A stretch of 64,000 nt of DNA from Karstenula rhodostoma CBS 690.94 (GCA_010093485.1 MU001499.1:186001-250000); one strand, 5' to 3'. Shown: positions 19,503 through 33,168, counted from the stretch's first letter. Notes: generated by a model not told the origin, from the letters alone. A program made the numbers and translations.

Positions 19503-21519
19503 TCACAGCGCAAAATTCGTCATCCCACTCGGCGTGTTCCACAGCGCCTCCCAGCTAAAATCAAACGCATTCGGATCCAGCAAGTCGCTAAGCAGCAAAC
19601 TCGCATCGTCGATGACAGGCCCCGTGTGCGCGTCCTCGGGGTCCGGGCGCTCGGGCATGACGAGGATGGCTTCGGGCGGAGGCGCGGAGCCGCGCGTGGT
19701 GAGAGACGCGATCTTGGTCACGGACTCGGAGCAGCGTTCTAGAGTGTAGCCTGCGATCTGGGTGGGGGTTAGTAGACGAACAAACAAAGAAAGAAAGGAT
19801 GGAGGAAAAGGAGGGGAGAGGGGTACGTACATCCCAATCATAATTATCCCTCGCATGCTGGATATGCGCGATGAAGCGCTCCAGCGTGGACACCAACGCC
19901 ATGCGCTGCTCGACGTTTGGCGTCTCTACCGCGCACCGCAGACTCACCGTCACGGCATGCACGAGCAGGTGGGTCGCGTAGGGCAGCCAGAAGTCCTGGA
20001 ACTGCGACTGGCCCAGGAAGCAGATGTAGTCGAGGATGGCGGTGCTAGCCTGGCGAAGTTCGTCGAAGCGGGATTTTTTGAGGGCGGGCTCGTCGGCGAG
20101 GACGGCGGCGCGGAGGTTCACGCGGCTGAGCAGGAGCCGCACGGAGAGGAAGCAGAACCAGAGGTTGCTGGTGCCGGGCTTGTTGGGGAGGGGGAGCCAG
20201 TCTGGGAGCTGGTCTTCGAGCTTTTTGAGCTGCACTTTGAGGGTGGCGACCGTGTCGCTGAGGGTCGCGCGGTTGGGGTTGATTTCGTAGACGAGCGGGA
20301 GGATGTCGCCGAGGAGCTCGGTGAGGGCGCAGAGGTGCACGAAGGAGACGGTTGCGCAGCGCTGGGCCGGGGTCGCGCGGATTGGCATGAGTGACTCGAT
20401 GGTGGGGAGGGGGACGTCGTAGAAGCGCTTGCCGATGTGGGGGAGTACGCCGTAGGCGATGCTGCTCCAGTAGTCGGTGATGAGGACGCCCCAAAAGGAG
20501 CGTATGCGGTTCTGCTTTTCCGTTTCGGTGATGTCCCATTTCGTGGGGTCGCGGTGGAGGCCGAACGTCTGGGCTAGCGATATTGTACGCCCGCAGAGGG
20601 TGAGGTTGCCCATGATGGAGACCGATGGACGGCCCGTCTGGTCTAGCACTGCAGCATTGACGGTGGCCATACTGGGGCTTAAGAAGTCCTCGTGGAGCGC
20701 GCTGATTGCCTGGAAATGTCAATACTTGCTCTCCATGACTGTATAGTTGCCAACCTTGTTCCAAATATAATGCAAGTCCGGCTTCGGATGCATCTTCAAT
20801 GTATCGCTCAGGAACCAGTTCGCCGAGCCGGTCGCCAACACGACGCACACCAAGTTCTTGCTGACCTTTTCGAGCTGGCCCCTCTTCAACAGAAAGCACG
20901 ACTCCTCATCCATCACAGGGAATGCATAATGCATACAGGAGAAGAACAAATCAACGACTTCTCTCTTGAACGGACCCATCAGCTGTTGGAGAATCTCCAG
21001 CTGCTCTTTGCCAGCGCCCAGCTCAGGGGCCAACCCACTCCGAAAACGAGGTACAGTCAGGTAGACGATGGGATCAGCCGTGTCCTGGTTGAGTGTGCGG
21101 TACTGTCCTGCATCTGATCCTTGGCCCTCGGGCGGTCGGTGCTGAGACATGTGTCTCTGCAAGATGTCCACATCTTCGGCAACATGCGGCGCCAGAATGA
21201 TACTGGCAGAGGGGTGGTTACTCGGGCGATGCAGCACCGGCGCGCTCCTCGGCCTATCCTCCTCATCCTCATCATTCGCATCCCGATTCAGACGCTGCCG
21301 TTTCGGGGTGCGCGTCCCGCCGTTCATGTCCTCAGGTGACCCATCGCTGGACTTGTCCGCGTACTGGCACTTCAGCCGTCGTTCGCGACATGACAAGCAT
21401 GGTTCACCGGGGATGTCGATGTGGCACCTGATCTTGCGCGACCGACAGCGGATGCATGCTGGGACTCTGTGGGAACGATATGGCCGGCTCTGGATGGGTG
21501 CTCCAGCGGAGCTGGCCAT
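19503..21519 (-). CDS. Zn2Cys6 fungal-specific transcription factor
   Basis: Nuclear regulator with a binuclear zinc cluster and a PF04082-type middle homology region. Exons in coding order 20755-21519, 19831-20709 and 19503-19757 give 632 residues. The cluster cysteines are 22, 25, 32, 41, 44 and 51 (CX2CX6CX8CX2CX6C), followed by Ser-rich and acidic linkers with a PKRQRL basic patch. The regulatory domain includes FFSCMHYAFPVMDEESC, AISALHEDFLSPSMATV and RSFWGVLITDYWSSIAYG. The first intron (20710-20754) uses an unusual GTTGGC donor; I chose it because the alternative GTATTG donor would leave a 16-nt intron. The C-terminus FDFSWEALWNTPSGM resembles an acidic-hydrophobic activation segment. 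Target genes are unknown; no pathway neighbours suggest one. Confidence 0.88.
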
Positions 21520-22129
21520 TCAGGACTGCGGAGTGGGTGTGTTATAAACGTGGGGCTTGGGGCTCCTTGCGCAATGCGGCAAGTTGGTGCGCCTGTCCGA
21601 CGGCCAGGAGTGGGTGCGATTTCGATGCCGATAGCACGCCGATCTTTCCGGGAATGATGTGACCAGATGGGGCAGTTCGTTTTCGTTGCAGCTGCAGTGC
21701 CTTGTGTAGTTTTACCAGAACGCCTTTCCGTGGTTATTCCAGTGTTTGTTGAAGTCAGGGCTCGGCTCCAGATGCCCCGGCCGATACCGCGCCGCGAGAT
21801 CTTTCCCATCCATGCCTCATTGGGAGCTTTGTCATAGGTAAGCTGTAGGGCGCGAATCAATACATGTTGATACGAGTAGCATATGGAGGGAATGCCTATT
21901 CATGTATTGTAGGACGGAGCACACCATAGATACCGCGATGGACGGTTTGACGTTGTACTTGTGATCGCGACGGCGCCTGGGCACGCGAGCACCACTGATG
22001 TCGGGGGTGTTAACTCAAGCTTATAGCATCATCAACAGCAAGGCGTGTGCACATGAAAGACGGAACTCGACATTTTATTGAACAAGTCCTTGAAGTTCAT
22101 CATGTTGATGATCTTCGCTGAATGTCTAA

Positions 22130-22366
22130 ATGACACAACTGACGGCACCACTCGTAGTCGCTATCGTCAGTGTTTTGGCCATACCGCAGACTCGTGCCTA
22201 TCTCCTAGCTGTTGAACCGGCTCGTATGTTCAATTACTCCGAGGCCCTGCCTCGACGCCGTACTTTCACTACACAAGTTGCAAATCAGGAATGTCGGAGA
22301 ATCAAATCGAACACGATAGATTCAGCAATACCTGTAGAGTTCATCGGATTTCCTATGCCCAAGTAG
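22130..22366 (+). CDS. Possible small secreted protein (doubtful)
   Basis: An ATG-started 78-residue frame beginning MTQLTAPLVVAIVSVLAIPQ, which looks like a signal peptide cleaved after TRA. The mature part has one cysteine and no recognisable domain. It lies just downstream of MED4's stop codon and is convergent with it. The signal-like start is the only support, and such short frames occur by chance. Confidence 0.2.
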   Translation: MTQLTAPLVVAIVSVLAIPQTRAYLLAVEPARMFNYSEALPRRRTFTTQVANQECRRIKSNTIDSAIPVEFIGFPMPK

Positions 22367-22381
22367 ATGGGAGGCAAGAGC

Positions 22382-23363
22382 TCACGAGTCCCCATCGTCG
22401 TCGTCTGAATCGAGATGGTCGAAGCCCGCAAACTGTTGCGGCTTCTCGGCTGGTTTCGGCGGAAGCGCATGCGGTTGCCTCTGCTCTGCTCCTGCAGCTT
22501 GAGCAGCAGCCTGGGCCTGGGCTTGCACTTGAGCCTGTGCAGCTTGTGCTTCGGAATGTGCTTGTGCAGCTGCCGCCTCTGCCGCTATGCGATCCTTTTC
22601 GTCCTCGCCCAGCTTGGTGAGGTCTTCGCTCATGGGGTCTCTGCCACGATCCAGCACATGTTGGATCTGCATCAGGTTGCCGCGCCGAATCTTTTCCTCG
22701 TCCGGCCAGGGAAACCAGGCAAAGCCGCTCGCCTTGAGCTTCTTCAGCCACTCGGCTTCTTCTTCTGTGATGGCTTGCTCCTCGCCGTCTTGGGCTTGAC
22801 CCTCTGCGGCGTCCTGGGCTGCTTCCTGCGCGGGCTGTTGTGCGGGGGTTCCTGCCGCATTGGAGGGCACCGCGCTCGATGGGCCGTCTTCTGTCGCTGT
22901 AGGTTTGTCTTCTAATTGCTTCGCTGGCAGGGCTTCGCGGTAGGTTGGCGGGACTGTGGACTGGGCAATGTTCTTTGCATATTGGAGAAGCTCGTCGAAG
23001 GGCACGGGGCGCAGATGGCCGGGGAACTTGGTTACGGGAGTGGCCAAGAGGTCGCGTCGCAGGTCCGCAAGCGCGGCAACCGACGACTTGAACTGCTCCT
23101 CGAGCACCTCCCGCTCGGCGCGCAGGGCATGGATGCGGGCGCTGTTCTCGCGGTGCTGTGCGACTGGGCGGGTCAGCATCGCGTGCGTGCGTAGGCGCGG
23201 GGCGGTGCTACTTACGCTTGTCTATGCCGCGGGCCAGCTCGTCGTCGGCAGCAATGAGGTCACCGGCGGCCTGCAGGGATGGGTTGTACGCGGCAATGGA
23301 GTCGACGAGGGTGGTGAAGGCCGTCTCGACCCGCGAGAAGACGGCGTCGAGCGTGACGTCCAT
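22382..23363 (-). CDS. MED4: Mediator complex subunit 4
   Basis: Middle-module subunit of Mediator, nuclear. Exons 23216-23363 and 22382-23163, joined across a 52-bp GTAAGT intron, give 309 residues. The ATG at 23363 gives the family-like start MDVTLDAVFSRVETAFTTLV. The N-terminal half is a coiled coil (DDELARGIDKL then HRENSARIHALRAEREVLEEQ). PPTYREALPA marks the loop found after the Med4 helical hairpin. WFPWPDEEKIRRGNL is the strongest Med4 signature, near residue 215. Inserted Gln/Ala-rich repeats (about 170-195 and 240-280) and a C-terminal DSDDDDGDS acidic tail are low complexity. It is divergent from NCS-1. Confidence 0.9.
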
Positions 23364-23820
23364 GGGCGAGAACTGGCAAGTGTTGGATGTGGACGGGACA
23401 GTTGATGGCAGGGCGGGTGGAGCCAGTGTGCGAGGACAGGGCCCGCCGACAACAATGACACTGCCAAGGGGTCCGCTCTGGGCAGCCTGAAGCACGAACG
23501 ACTCCAGCGACTCCAGCGAGCTGAGGTGGTGTGCATAGGGCTACTGGAGCTGCAGCCCACGGGCGCCAACAGCGCGGCTCTGGATGGCCTGCGCCGAGCG
23601 GGATTGGCCAGGCTGCCAGGCGACGGCCTCGCTTTTGGAGGCCATGACGGCGCATCGTGAAATCAAGCTATATTCACCTTGGCCCAACTGAAACCCCCCA
23701 GCTGCCCTAGCATCGTCACACGCCCACCGAATTCTTCACGCCTTGCCGTCGTCCTCCGTATCCTTAGCAACCACGGTCCTGTCTCTCTGCTGCGCCTCGT
23801 CCGGGACCGACTGACCCCGC

Positions 23821-23845
23821 CAAATCGCCAAATCGCCAAATCGCC
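23821..23845. repeat. Three AAATCGCC tandem units
   Basis: An 8-bp unit is repeated three times in the shared MED4/NCS-1 divergent promoter region, about 150 bp upstream of the NCS-1 ATG. Confidence 0.8.
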
Positions 23846-23991
23846 GCTTCACGAATCACGCCCCGCCACCCTTCTCCAGCACCCACGGCTGCCTCCGAAT
23901 CTGCGTTACAGTCCCTACACACCAAATCCACCTCTATCCATCCGCCTGTTTGCGCCAGAATCTGCTACAGTCACCTGCCCTCGCCGCAGCC

Positions 23992-25142
23992 ATGGGTAAA
24001 TCGTGAGTCCCCCACTTCTCCTTGCGCAGCAGCAGCAGCCTCCCGCCTCGGTCCGGACGACACCTGCTCTTTACCACACGACCCGCGCAAACATGGCGAC
24101 CTCGCCTTCGAGCCGGGCCGCTGCACTTGACCACGAGCGCCCCACGGCAATCAACCCGCACCCACCGCGATTTGGCTGCAGGACATCGACGTCGCCACCA
24201 CGCGCATACCAACCACCACCGCCTAGGCGCAATGCCCAACGACCGCATACCCATGGGCCACAGCACGCCACCTCTCCTGGTCGACCACCAGGTGCCGCTC
24301 AACTTTGCGCGCCTGCACCATGCCGACATACCGAACCATGGCGACCCCGAGTATCCGCATTACCACGCCTTGTGCCAGGTCGCCCTCGCCAACGCCGTCA
24401 AGTCCTTCGAGGCGGAGCTTGCTGCGCGCAGTCCTGTCGAGCATATTGAAGTTGTGAACGAGACGCTGATAGTGCTACTCCGCAGCCAGAGCAAGCTTTC
24501 CCAGCAAGAGCTGGCCGACCTGCAGAAGGCGACCCACTTCGACAAGAAGGAGCTGCAGCAATGGTACAAGGGTGAGGGGACGCTCATCCCATAGCCGAGT
24601 ACCGGCACTAAGAAGATGCAGGGTTCCTGAAAGACTGCCCCTCCGGCATGCTCACCAAGGAAGAGTTCCAGAAGATCTATAAACAGTTCTTTCCATTCGG
24701 CGATCCATCGTCCTTTGCAGATTATGTGTTCAACGTGTTCGACGCGGACAAGTCTGGCACCATCGATTTTAAGGAGTTCATCTGTGCTCTGAGCGTCACG
24801 AGCCGCGGAAAGATGGAAGACAAGCTCGACTGGGCATTCCAGCTGTACGATATCGACGGCGACGGAAAGATCAGCTACGATGAGATGCTGTCAATCGTAG
24901 AGGCGATATACAAAATGGTATGGCGTTCCGCAATGGTGTATCTCAGCAACTGACCGGTCTAGGTTGGCTCCATGGTCAAGCTCCCCGAGGACGAAGACAC
25001 GCCCGAGAAGCGCGTACGCAAGATCTTCCGGATGATGGACAAGGACGAAAACGGCAGCTTGGACATGGCCGAATTCAAGGAAGGCTCCAAGCGCGACGAG
25101 ACAATCGTCTCGGCGCTGTCTCTCTATGACGGTCTCGTATAG
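23992..25142 (+). CDS. FRQ1: Neuronal calcium sensor 1 / frequenin (Frq1-like)
   Basis: Myristoylated EF-hand calcium sensor that activates phosphatidylinositol 4-kinase at Golgi membranes (known for yeast Frq1). Four exons (23992-24002, 24486-24571, 24622-24917, 24963-25142) give exactly 190 residues, the canonical length. Exon 1 is only 11 nt (MGKS), so the N-terminal MGKSQSKL myristoylation signal is assembled across a 483-bp intron. EF1 is degenerate (KDCPSGML). The three calcium-binding loops are [26 protein letters not shown] and [13 protein letters not shown]. Phases 2, 1 and 0 match throughout. Intron 1 is about ten times the local norm and contains a CAG-rich tract, so it may hold regulatory sequence. 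Tandem upstream of HIS7. Confidence 0.96.
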
Positions 25143-25573
25143 CTGGACTTGGCCCCTCGTTCTTTCTTGTTCCTGCCGGTGTTTATTGGGTGTCTTGATA
25201 TCAAACAGCGCATTGACTGGGTTTCTTTGGCATGCTAGCGCGTGCATGGTGGTGAGGAGGTCTGCGGTCGCTCGGGCGTATCGGCTGTACAGAAGGAAGG
25301 CATAGCGCAGAGGGAAGGGAGGGTGGACTGCCTATCCGAATATCCAACAATGGACACAACTTCATCCTACGTTCCAAGGATCTACTCACGTCATGTGATG
25401 TATGAGGCGCCCAGCGATCGAGAACGCGTGAGTTTCCTAGCGCGACTGCTTCCTGAGGGTACGTACCCCTCCGATGGCGGGGCAAGCGCGACCGCGTCAT
25501 GAGTCAGTAGCATATAATAATTTCTGAAGACCAGTCATTCGTTCACTCACTCCACAAACACCAATTGATCACA

Positions 25574-27349
25574 ATGCCGACCGTCCACTTGCTCGACTAT
25601 GTCGCCGGAAACGTGCGATCACTCGTCAATGCCATCGAAAAAGTTGGCTACACCGTCGAGTGGGTCCGATCACCGGCCGATGTGCCTGCTGCAGAGGTAA
25701 AGATGCCTGGTTGTGTGCTTTATACACCAATTGACATTGGCTGATATAGCCACACCCATAGAAACTGATCATTCCCGGCGTCGGCCACTTTGGACACTGC
25801 ATGACGAATCTCGAGAAGGCGGGCTATGTCGAACCCATCCGCGAACACATCAGAGCCGGGAAACCGTTCATGGGAATATGCGTTGGGATACAAGCGCTCT
25901 TTGAGGGGTCGGAAGAAGACCCGCAAGTCAAAGGTCTGGGCGTGATACCAGCGCGGTTGAAGAAGTTCGACAGCAAGAACAAGAGCGTGCCGCACATTGG
26001 TTGGAACAGCGCAAACACGTCGCGGACCGGCCAGGTTACGGATGAGTCGTTGTATGGATTACGGCCGGACTCGAAATACTACTACGTTCACTCATATGCT
26101 GCGCCGTACGTAGAGGGCGAGCTTGAAAAGGAGGGCTGGCAGGTGGCAACGGCTCGCTATGGCGAAGAAGAGTTTGTGGGTGCAGTGGCAAAGGACAACA
26201 TCTTCGCAACGCAATTTCACCCCGAGAAGAGCGGAGCAGCTGGTCTACGCGCCCTGAAGGCATTTTGCGATGGCGAGAGGGTACAGAAACTGCCTCAGGC
26301 TCCTTCGACGCAATCAACAAGAGAAGGCCTAACGCGGAGAGTCATTGCGTGCTTGGACGTGCGGACAAACGACCAGGGAGACCTCGTCGTCACGAAGGGC
26401 GACCAGTACGATGTACGGGAAAAAGACGGCGTGAACACAGGCGGTGAAGTGCGCAATCTAGGAAAGCCAGTCGAGATGGCGAAGAAGTACTATGAGCAGG
26501 GCGCTGACGAGGTCACCTTCCTGAACATCACATCGTTCCGCAACAGCCCCGTCGCCGACACGCCCATGCTCGAGATCTTGCGGCGGACCAGCGAAACCGT
26601 CTTCGTGCCCCTCACCATCGGCGGCGGGATACGAGACACAGTCGACACCGACGGCACCAAAATCTCCGCCCTCGACATCGCGACCATGTACTTCAAGTCG
26701 GGCGCGGACAAAGTCAGCATCGGGTCTGACGCCGTCACTGCCGCGGAAGAATACTACGCGCGCGGCTCGAAACTGAGCGGCACCACCGCCATCGAATCCA
26801 TCTCCTCCGCCTACGGCAACCAGGCCGTCGTCATCAGCATCGACCCCCGCCGCGTCTACGTCGCCTCCCCCGACGACACGCCCCACCACACCATCAAGAC
26901 GGCGACCAAGGGCCCCAACGGCGAGGAGTACGCCTGGTACCAGTGCACCATCAAGGGCGGCCGCGAGGGCCGCGACTTCGACGTCCGGCAGCTAGTCACG
27001 GCCGTGGAGGCTATGGGCGCCGGCGAGATCCTGCTGAACTGCATAGACAAGGATGGGACGAACAGCGGGTTCGACCTTGAGCTCATCAACGATGTTAAGG
27101 CGGCGATCAAGATCCCGGTTATTGCGAGTAGTGGGGCGGGGAACCCGGGGCATTTTGAGGAGGTGTTTGCAAAGACGAGTACAGATGCTGCGTTGGGGGC
27201 TGGCATGGTGAGTTGATCTGATCTGCTGTGAGAGAGAATTGATTGCTAATGTGAAATAGTTCCACCGCGGGGAGTACACTGTTAAGCAGGTCAAGGACTT
27301 TTTGCAGGAGAAGGGGCAGTTGGTTAGACAGTTTGAGGAGGCGATATAG
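25574..27349 (+). CDS. HIS7: HIS7, imidazole glycerol phosphate synthase (HisH-HisF fusion)
   Basis: Bifunctional fifth-step enzyme of histidine synthesis: a glutamine amidotransferase passes ammonia to a cyclase barrel, giving IGP and AICAR. Exons 25574-25696, 25762-27207 and 27260-27349 give 552 residues, as in yeast. The N-terminal amidotransferase has the nucleophile Cys81 in GICVGIQ and the catalytic His and Glu in QFHPEKSG. After a linker near residue 210, the cyclase begins RRVIACLDV (first catalytic Asp) and has [12 protein letters not shown] (second catalytic Asp), phosphate-binding GGGIRD and ASSGAGN. It ends FEEAI. The introns are 65 and 52 bp. It is convergent with DIM1 (201 bp between stop codons). 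Confidence 0.97.
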
Positions 27350-27550
27350 ACGTCCCTCCAAGTGGGTGGGTTCGGAATGAGTGTTGAATTCACGCGATCC
27401 GATGATGTTCTTCTGATGAGAGGATAGACCTCGTATAGACGCCTAAACGTCATGTCATTTTGGTATCTTCCAAACGCCCGTAATGCTGCATGTCCAGTTC
27501 CCGATGTCGTGCCCCAGAACGCCGGAAATGCTGTGGTATTCGTTGTCCGC

Positions 27551-29166
<1,616 letters not shown>

Positions 29167-29783
29167 ATGGGTCGCAAACTCAAGCATCATGAGCAGAAGC
29201 TCCTCCGGAAGGTCGACTTCAAGTAAGAGATGCAATCTTATACAGCTAGTCTCTGCTAACACGGCCCAGCACCTACAAGTCTGACAACGACCACCGCGAG
29301 CATGAAATCATGCGCCGATACGGCGTCCAAAAGCGCGACGACTACGCAAAGTACAACCGACTAGCTGGATCTCTGCGCCAGCTCGCGCACAAGATTGCCG
29401 CCCTCGAGCCGACCGACGAGTTCCGACGCAAACACGAAGACCTCATGCTCGAGAAGTTGTTCACGATGGGTATACTAGGGACGGGCGGGTCGGGACGCGG
29501 GAAGCTTTCCGACGTGGAGCACAAGGTCACCGTGAGCGCGTTCTGCAGGAGAAGACTACCCGTTGTCATGACGAAGCTGCGCATGGCCGACAACGTCACG
29601 GCAGCGATCAAGTTCATCGAGCAAGGACACGTCAGAGTCGGAACCGACGTGGTCACCGACCCAGCGTACCTGGTCACTAGAAACATGGAGGACTTCGTCA
29701 CATGGGTTGACTCGTCGAAGATCAAGAGGAACATCATGAAGTACCGGGACCAGCTCGACGACTTCGAACTGGAGGCGCTATAG
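29167..29783 (+). CDS. IMP3: IMP3, U3 snoRNP protein
   Basis: S4-domain protein of the U3 snoRNP that helps U3 pair with pre-rRNA in the SSU processome (nucleolus). Exons 29167-29222 and 29270-29783 give 189 residues, close to yeast Imp3 (183). It begins [18 protein letters not shown], the intron splits the Asn codon before TYKSDN, and [18 protein letters not shown] is diagnostic. The S4 RNA-binding domain spans about 105-170 ([15 protein letters not shown], then [30 protein letters not shown]). The gene is intact. Divergent from DIM1, with which it shares its function in small-subunit assembly. Confidence 0.96.
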
Positions 29784-30688
29784 GGACGAAAAAGATGTGT
29801 GCATTGGGCGGCGTACGGTTTATAGCATTTTTGGGCGTCATGTCTTCTCCAATACCCTGTGTTCTGGGTCAATCGACTACTTGCTGGCTTTGCGACATCA
29901 TACAACTGCGTCTGTGACGTCTCTTAGTGTTTGCCACGGTTTCCGCGCGTCTGGCGAAGACTGCCCTATTGCTTAGGCGCACAATCTCCACAACTCTACA
30001 CACCACAACTACCTCCACTTCCCGTCCTGTGCATACTGCTCTGCTCAGAACGATCACGTCAAACACCCCCGGGCCGCAAGGTAACCCCCAGTGGGGTGCT
30101 TTGAGGGTAGGGCGATGCCGCGTGGTCGAGGCGGTTGTTGGCATCGTCTTGATCTCCACAGGTCGGCTGTGCTTTCGAATCGTGGGGCAAGGAAGCAAAT
30201 CTGTCCGCCGGGTTTGTTCAGGCTAACCCTACGAGAGCGGTGGCGGTCTTTTTTTTATGCTATTCTTTTGTGTATGGGACTTCTTATCCGAAGATATCCT
30301 TTGGAAACGTTTATGCTTTGAGGATGCTGCAGGTCTTCTCTATATTCCTGTTCGTTCGATCAGGGTGAGTATAAGTATGTAGCTGGTATAACATCGAAAA
30401 GGTTGGATTGATAGAAATGTATTTGCTGGAAGTTCGAAATCACTATTTTTGACGCTTCCGATGTCGTTTGTGTAGGAGTCGTGAGACTGATCAGCAGGAA
30501 AGCAAAAGCGACCCCGCTTTGAGGCACCACCAACCCCACTGTTAGGTACATCATCAACCCGAACGATCAGACTTACAAAGCAAGGGCATCCGTAAGAACT
30601 GGCTACGCAATCACCCCAAACCCCCATCTATCTCCAATACCAGCCGGACCCATAACGTTTCTATAAAATATTGATTCGTTCTCCCGAC

Positions 30689-31864
30689 ATGCCTCCAATA
30701 ACAACCCGGCCCCCATTCTCCTCCCTCCCACTCGACAAAAATGGCCCTCCAGGAAACGCATGGGGTCTCTACGGCCCAAATGACGAATTAGGCGCGCTCA
30801 ACCTCCTCACCCCCGCCATCGTCAAGCAAGCCGCGCAGGAAATCCAACTCGGAGAGCGCGTCTCCCTCGACTGGTACCTCAACCTGCCCACCTACCCATC
30901 CTTCAACAGACCCGGCTTCAAATGGCGGCTCCACAGCAAAGCACCGCGGTCCGTCAACGACGACTTCATCGATATCAACACGCAGAGCAGCAGCCAATGG
31001 GACGGGCTCCGGCACTACGGGTACCAGAAGGCGAAGCAATTCTATGGCGGGCGCAGCCAGGCGGAGATTGAGGCGAGCGACGTCATTGGGATTGATCGGT
31101 GGGTGCAGGCTGGGGGGATTACGACGAGGGCGGTTATTCTGGATTATCCGAGGTATCTTGAGAAGAAGGGGCTGGAGAGCGTATATGCATTGCAGCCGAA
31201 GAGTATTCCGGCGGAGGTGTTGAAGGATATGCTGAAGGAGACGGGTGTGGAGACAAGGGAAGGAGATATGCTGCTTTTGCGGACGGGGTTCACGAGGGAT
31301 TACGAGGCGTTGGGTGATACGGAGAGGAAGGCGCAGGCGGCGAAGCCAGCCGCGGAGTTTCTGGGAGTGGAGAGCAGTAAGGATGTTTTGCAGTGGATTT
31401 GGGAGTCGGGATTCGTGGCCGTCGCAGGGTATGTCACCCAGCATTCTTCGCTGAATCTGTTTTAGAGCCGCAGCTGACCGTGCAGTGATGCACCATCTTT
31501 CGAGATGTCTCCGCTCGTCGGGAAGCACAACGAACCAGGCGGGATCTGGAAGGGCGAGTCATGGGAGGAAGAGATGCAAGGAGGGGGACTGGTCCATCAA
31601 TGGTGTTTAGCTGGATGGGGTAACTACACGTGCTCTTCCTTGCTTTGGACACGCCGACTGACCTCGCCTAGGTGTTACCATAGGAGAGATGTTCGACCTG
31701 GAGAGACTTTGCGAGAAGGCAGATTCGCTCAGCAGATACACATGCTTTGTGTCCAGCGTGCCGCTGAAGGTACGATAAAACATTCGGAATTGATTCACCT
31801 GGCTGACGCAACGTAGATCCCGGGGGGTGTAGCAAGCCCGCCAAATGCTGTGGCGATCTTCTGA
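30689..31864 (+). CDS. Cyclase-family (PF04199) metal-dependent hydrolase
   Basis: Member of the kynurenine-formamidase-like cyclase family; fungal members are annotated as putative cyclases and their substrates are mostly unknown. Four exons (30689-31428, 31486-31619, 31672-31769, 31817-31864) give 339 residues with consistent phases. The start ATG at 30689 gives a family-like WGLYGPNDELGALNLLTP near residue 30. The metal-site region SSSQWDGLRHYGYQ (about 110-123) corresponds to the HxGTHxDxPxH motif but has diverged as in other long fungal members. GDMLLLRTGF and APSFEM near 250-256 are further conserved blocks. The short last exon ends IPGGVASPPNAVAIF, typical of the family. No signal peptide. 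Confidence 0.88.
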
Positions 31865-32310
31865 TAGATGAACATATGGATATTCGCTGCTAAAACTGTA
31901 TATGCGTACAATGTGCCCTGCACGACCTCCGCAATCCGCTTGGCCAGCACACGTATTACAACCTCCACGGAACATCGCCCGCAAGCTTCGCCGAGTCACA
32001 AGTGTCTGTCTCAACAACCACCACCGAAGAATCCAACACACACCAATACTCACATCCCCTCCACCATCCAACTTAGCTACGCTCCGCCCAGCCAGAAACA
32101 GAAATTTCACCCCTCGTACCACCGCCTCCTTCCGTGCCACCACCACAACTTCTTAAACTCAAAAGACGTCGCTGCTACAATCTCATCAGCATCTACGAAT
32201 TCCAGTCTCAACCCCATCCAGCACTATCACTTCAAAGCCAAACTCCATCCTCTGCTGATACTCCGCCCCTCCCAGGCCTCATACCCAGCTCAAACCCGTC
32301 CACCACCAAA

Positions 32311-32672
32311 ATGACGCCCCTCCTATTCCTCGCCCTCGTTTTCTCCACCGCAACCGTCTCGGCCATCCCCACCTTCGCCCAGAACCCAAATACGACTTTC
32401 CACGGCGGCCACGAGAGAGCGTGTGATAGGCGGTGTGCGCAGAGCGATGTGGGGTTGGAGTGTGCGCCCGGATTTGCGGGGAGGAATGGGGTATGTGGTA
32501 TTCTATCGTCTCTTTTTTTGAAAATTTAAGAGGACAAGGGGAAGAGGTGAAGGCTAACTGTGGATAGGCTTGCTGGTCGTGTTGTTGGTATCAGCAGGTG
32601 CAGCTGGAGCCGGTGCCCGTGCCCGAGGTGGAGAAGGATCCGAATGGAGGTGGGTATGGGAAGAGGGCGTAG
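32311..32672 (+). CDS. Small secreted cysteine-rich protein (effector candidate)
   Basis: Two exons (32311-32490, 32568-32672), phase 0, give a 94-residue protein. Residues 1-18 are a clear signal peptide (MTPLLFLALVFSTATVSA). The mature 76 residues contain six cysteines at 38, 42, 51, 62, 65 and 66, enough for three disulfides, with a CC pair flanked by Trp (ACWSCCW). One N-glycosylation sequon is at Asn27. The C-terminal part is Pro/Val/Glu-rich and ends GKRA, where KR could be a Kex2 site. No family is recognised. The intron uses a GTATGT donor and a GATAG acceptor; without splicing the frame stops after CGILSS and loses three of the cysteines. The small size, Cys content and position at the start of the accessory arm suggest an effector-like or antimicrobial secreted peptide. 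Confidence 0.6.
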
Positions 32673-33168
32673 GGATGGGCTGGGTGGACTTGTGGGGTCC
32701 CGGGGTCGTAGAAGACACTAGGGAGGCGCCCGTGGGTGCCCGTAAGCGCTGGGGAAATAGGAGGGATGAGGGGATGTGGAAGACTATTTTGGAGGGAGGG
32801 AGGACTGGTGGGGACGAGGGGTGGGTAGGGTGTTGCTGTTAACCAAGTTGGGGATAGTTGAGTGGGACGCCGCATTTTGTTGTTCTACAATGTGTTTTTC
32901 ATTTTCTTTTCGTCTCTTTCTACGTGAGTCATGTTGCAATGCAATGTGATGGTAACTTCGAGATTGGCTTGAGTAGAGCACTGAGATTTGATATTGATTA
33001 TTTGATCTTTACTGCGCTCCAGCAGCCGTGACAACGGGGCAAGCCTCACAAGTCTGCCATTTAAGCCTATTCTCGATATGATCCTGGAGGTTACTGATGG
33101 TGCGTCGAGCGAGAAGAACACGGACCATGCTGTGGGATGTTGAGAATGTGGAGGTGTCAAATGCCAGT

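Noticed and set aside
20045..20899. 284-codon minus-strand frame over the Zn2Cys6 gene
   Set aside because: Arg/Pro-rich shadow frame of the transcription factor, with no domain.
23544..23645. Short minus-strand frame upstream of MED4 starting MASKSEAV
   Set aside because: Stops before MED4 and cannot be spliced convincingly onto it; the ATG at 23363 already gives the family-like MED4 start.
24022..24594. 190-codon frame across NCS-1 intron 1 and exon 2
   Set aside because: Its N-terminal part is intron sequence; only the spliced form gives the 190-residue myristoylated protein.
30087..30100. CCCAGTGGGGTGCT, identical to part of the family 1 element
   Set aside because: Only 14 nt match and flanking sequence does not align; too short to call a further copy.
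31868..32314. 148-codon frame upstream of the secreted protein
   Set aside because: Pyrimidine-rich leader sequence translated by chance; no domain, and it ends at the ATG of the supported gene.
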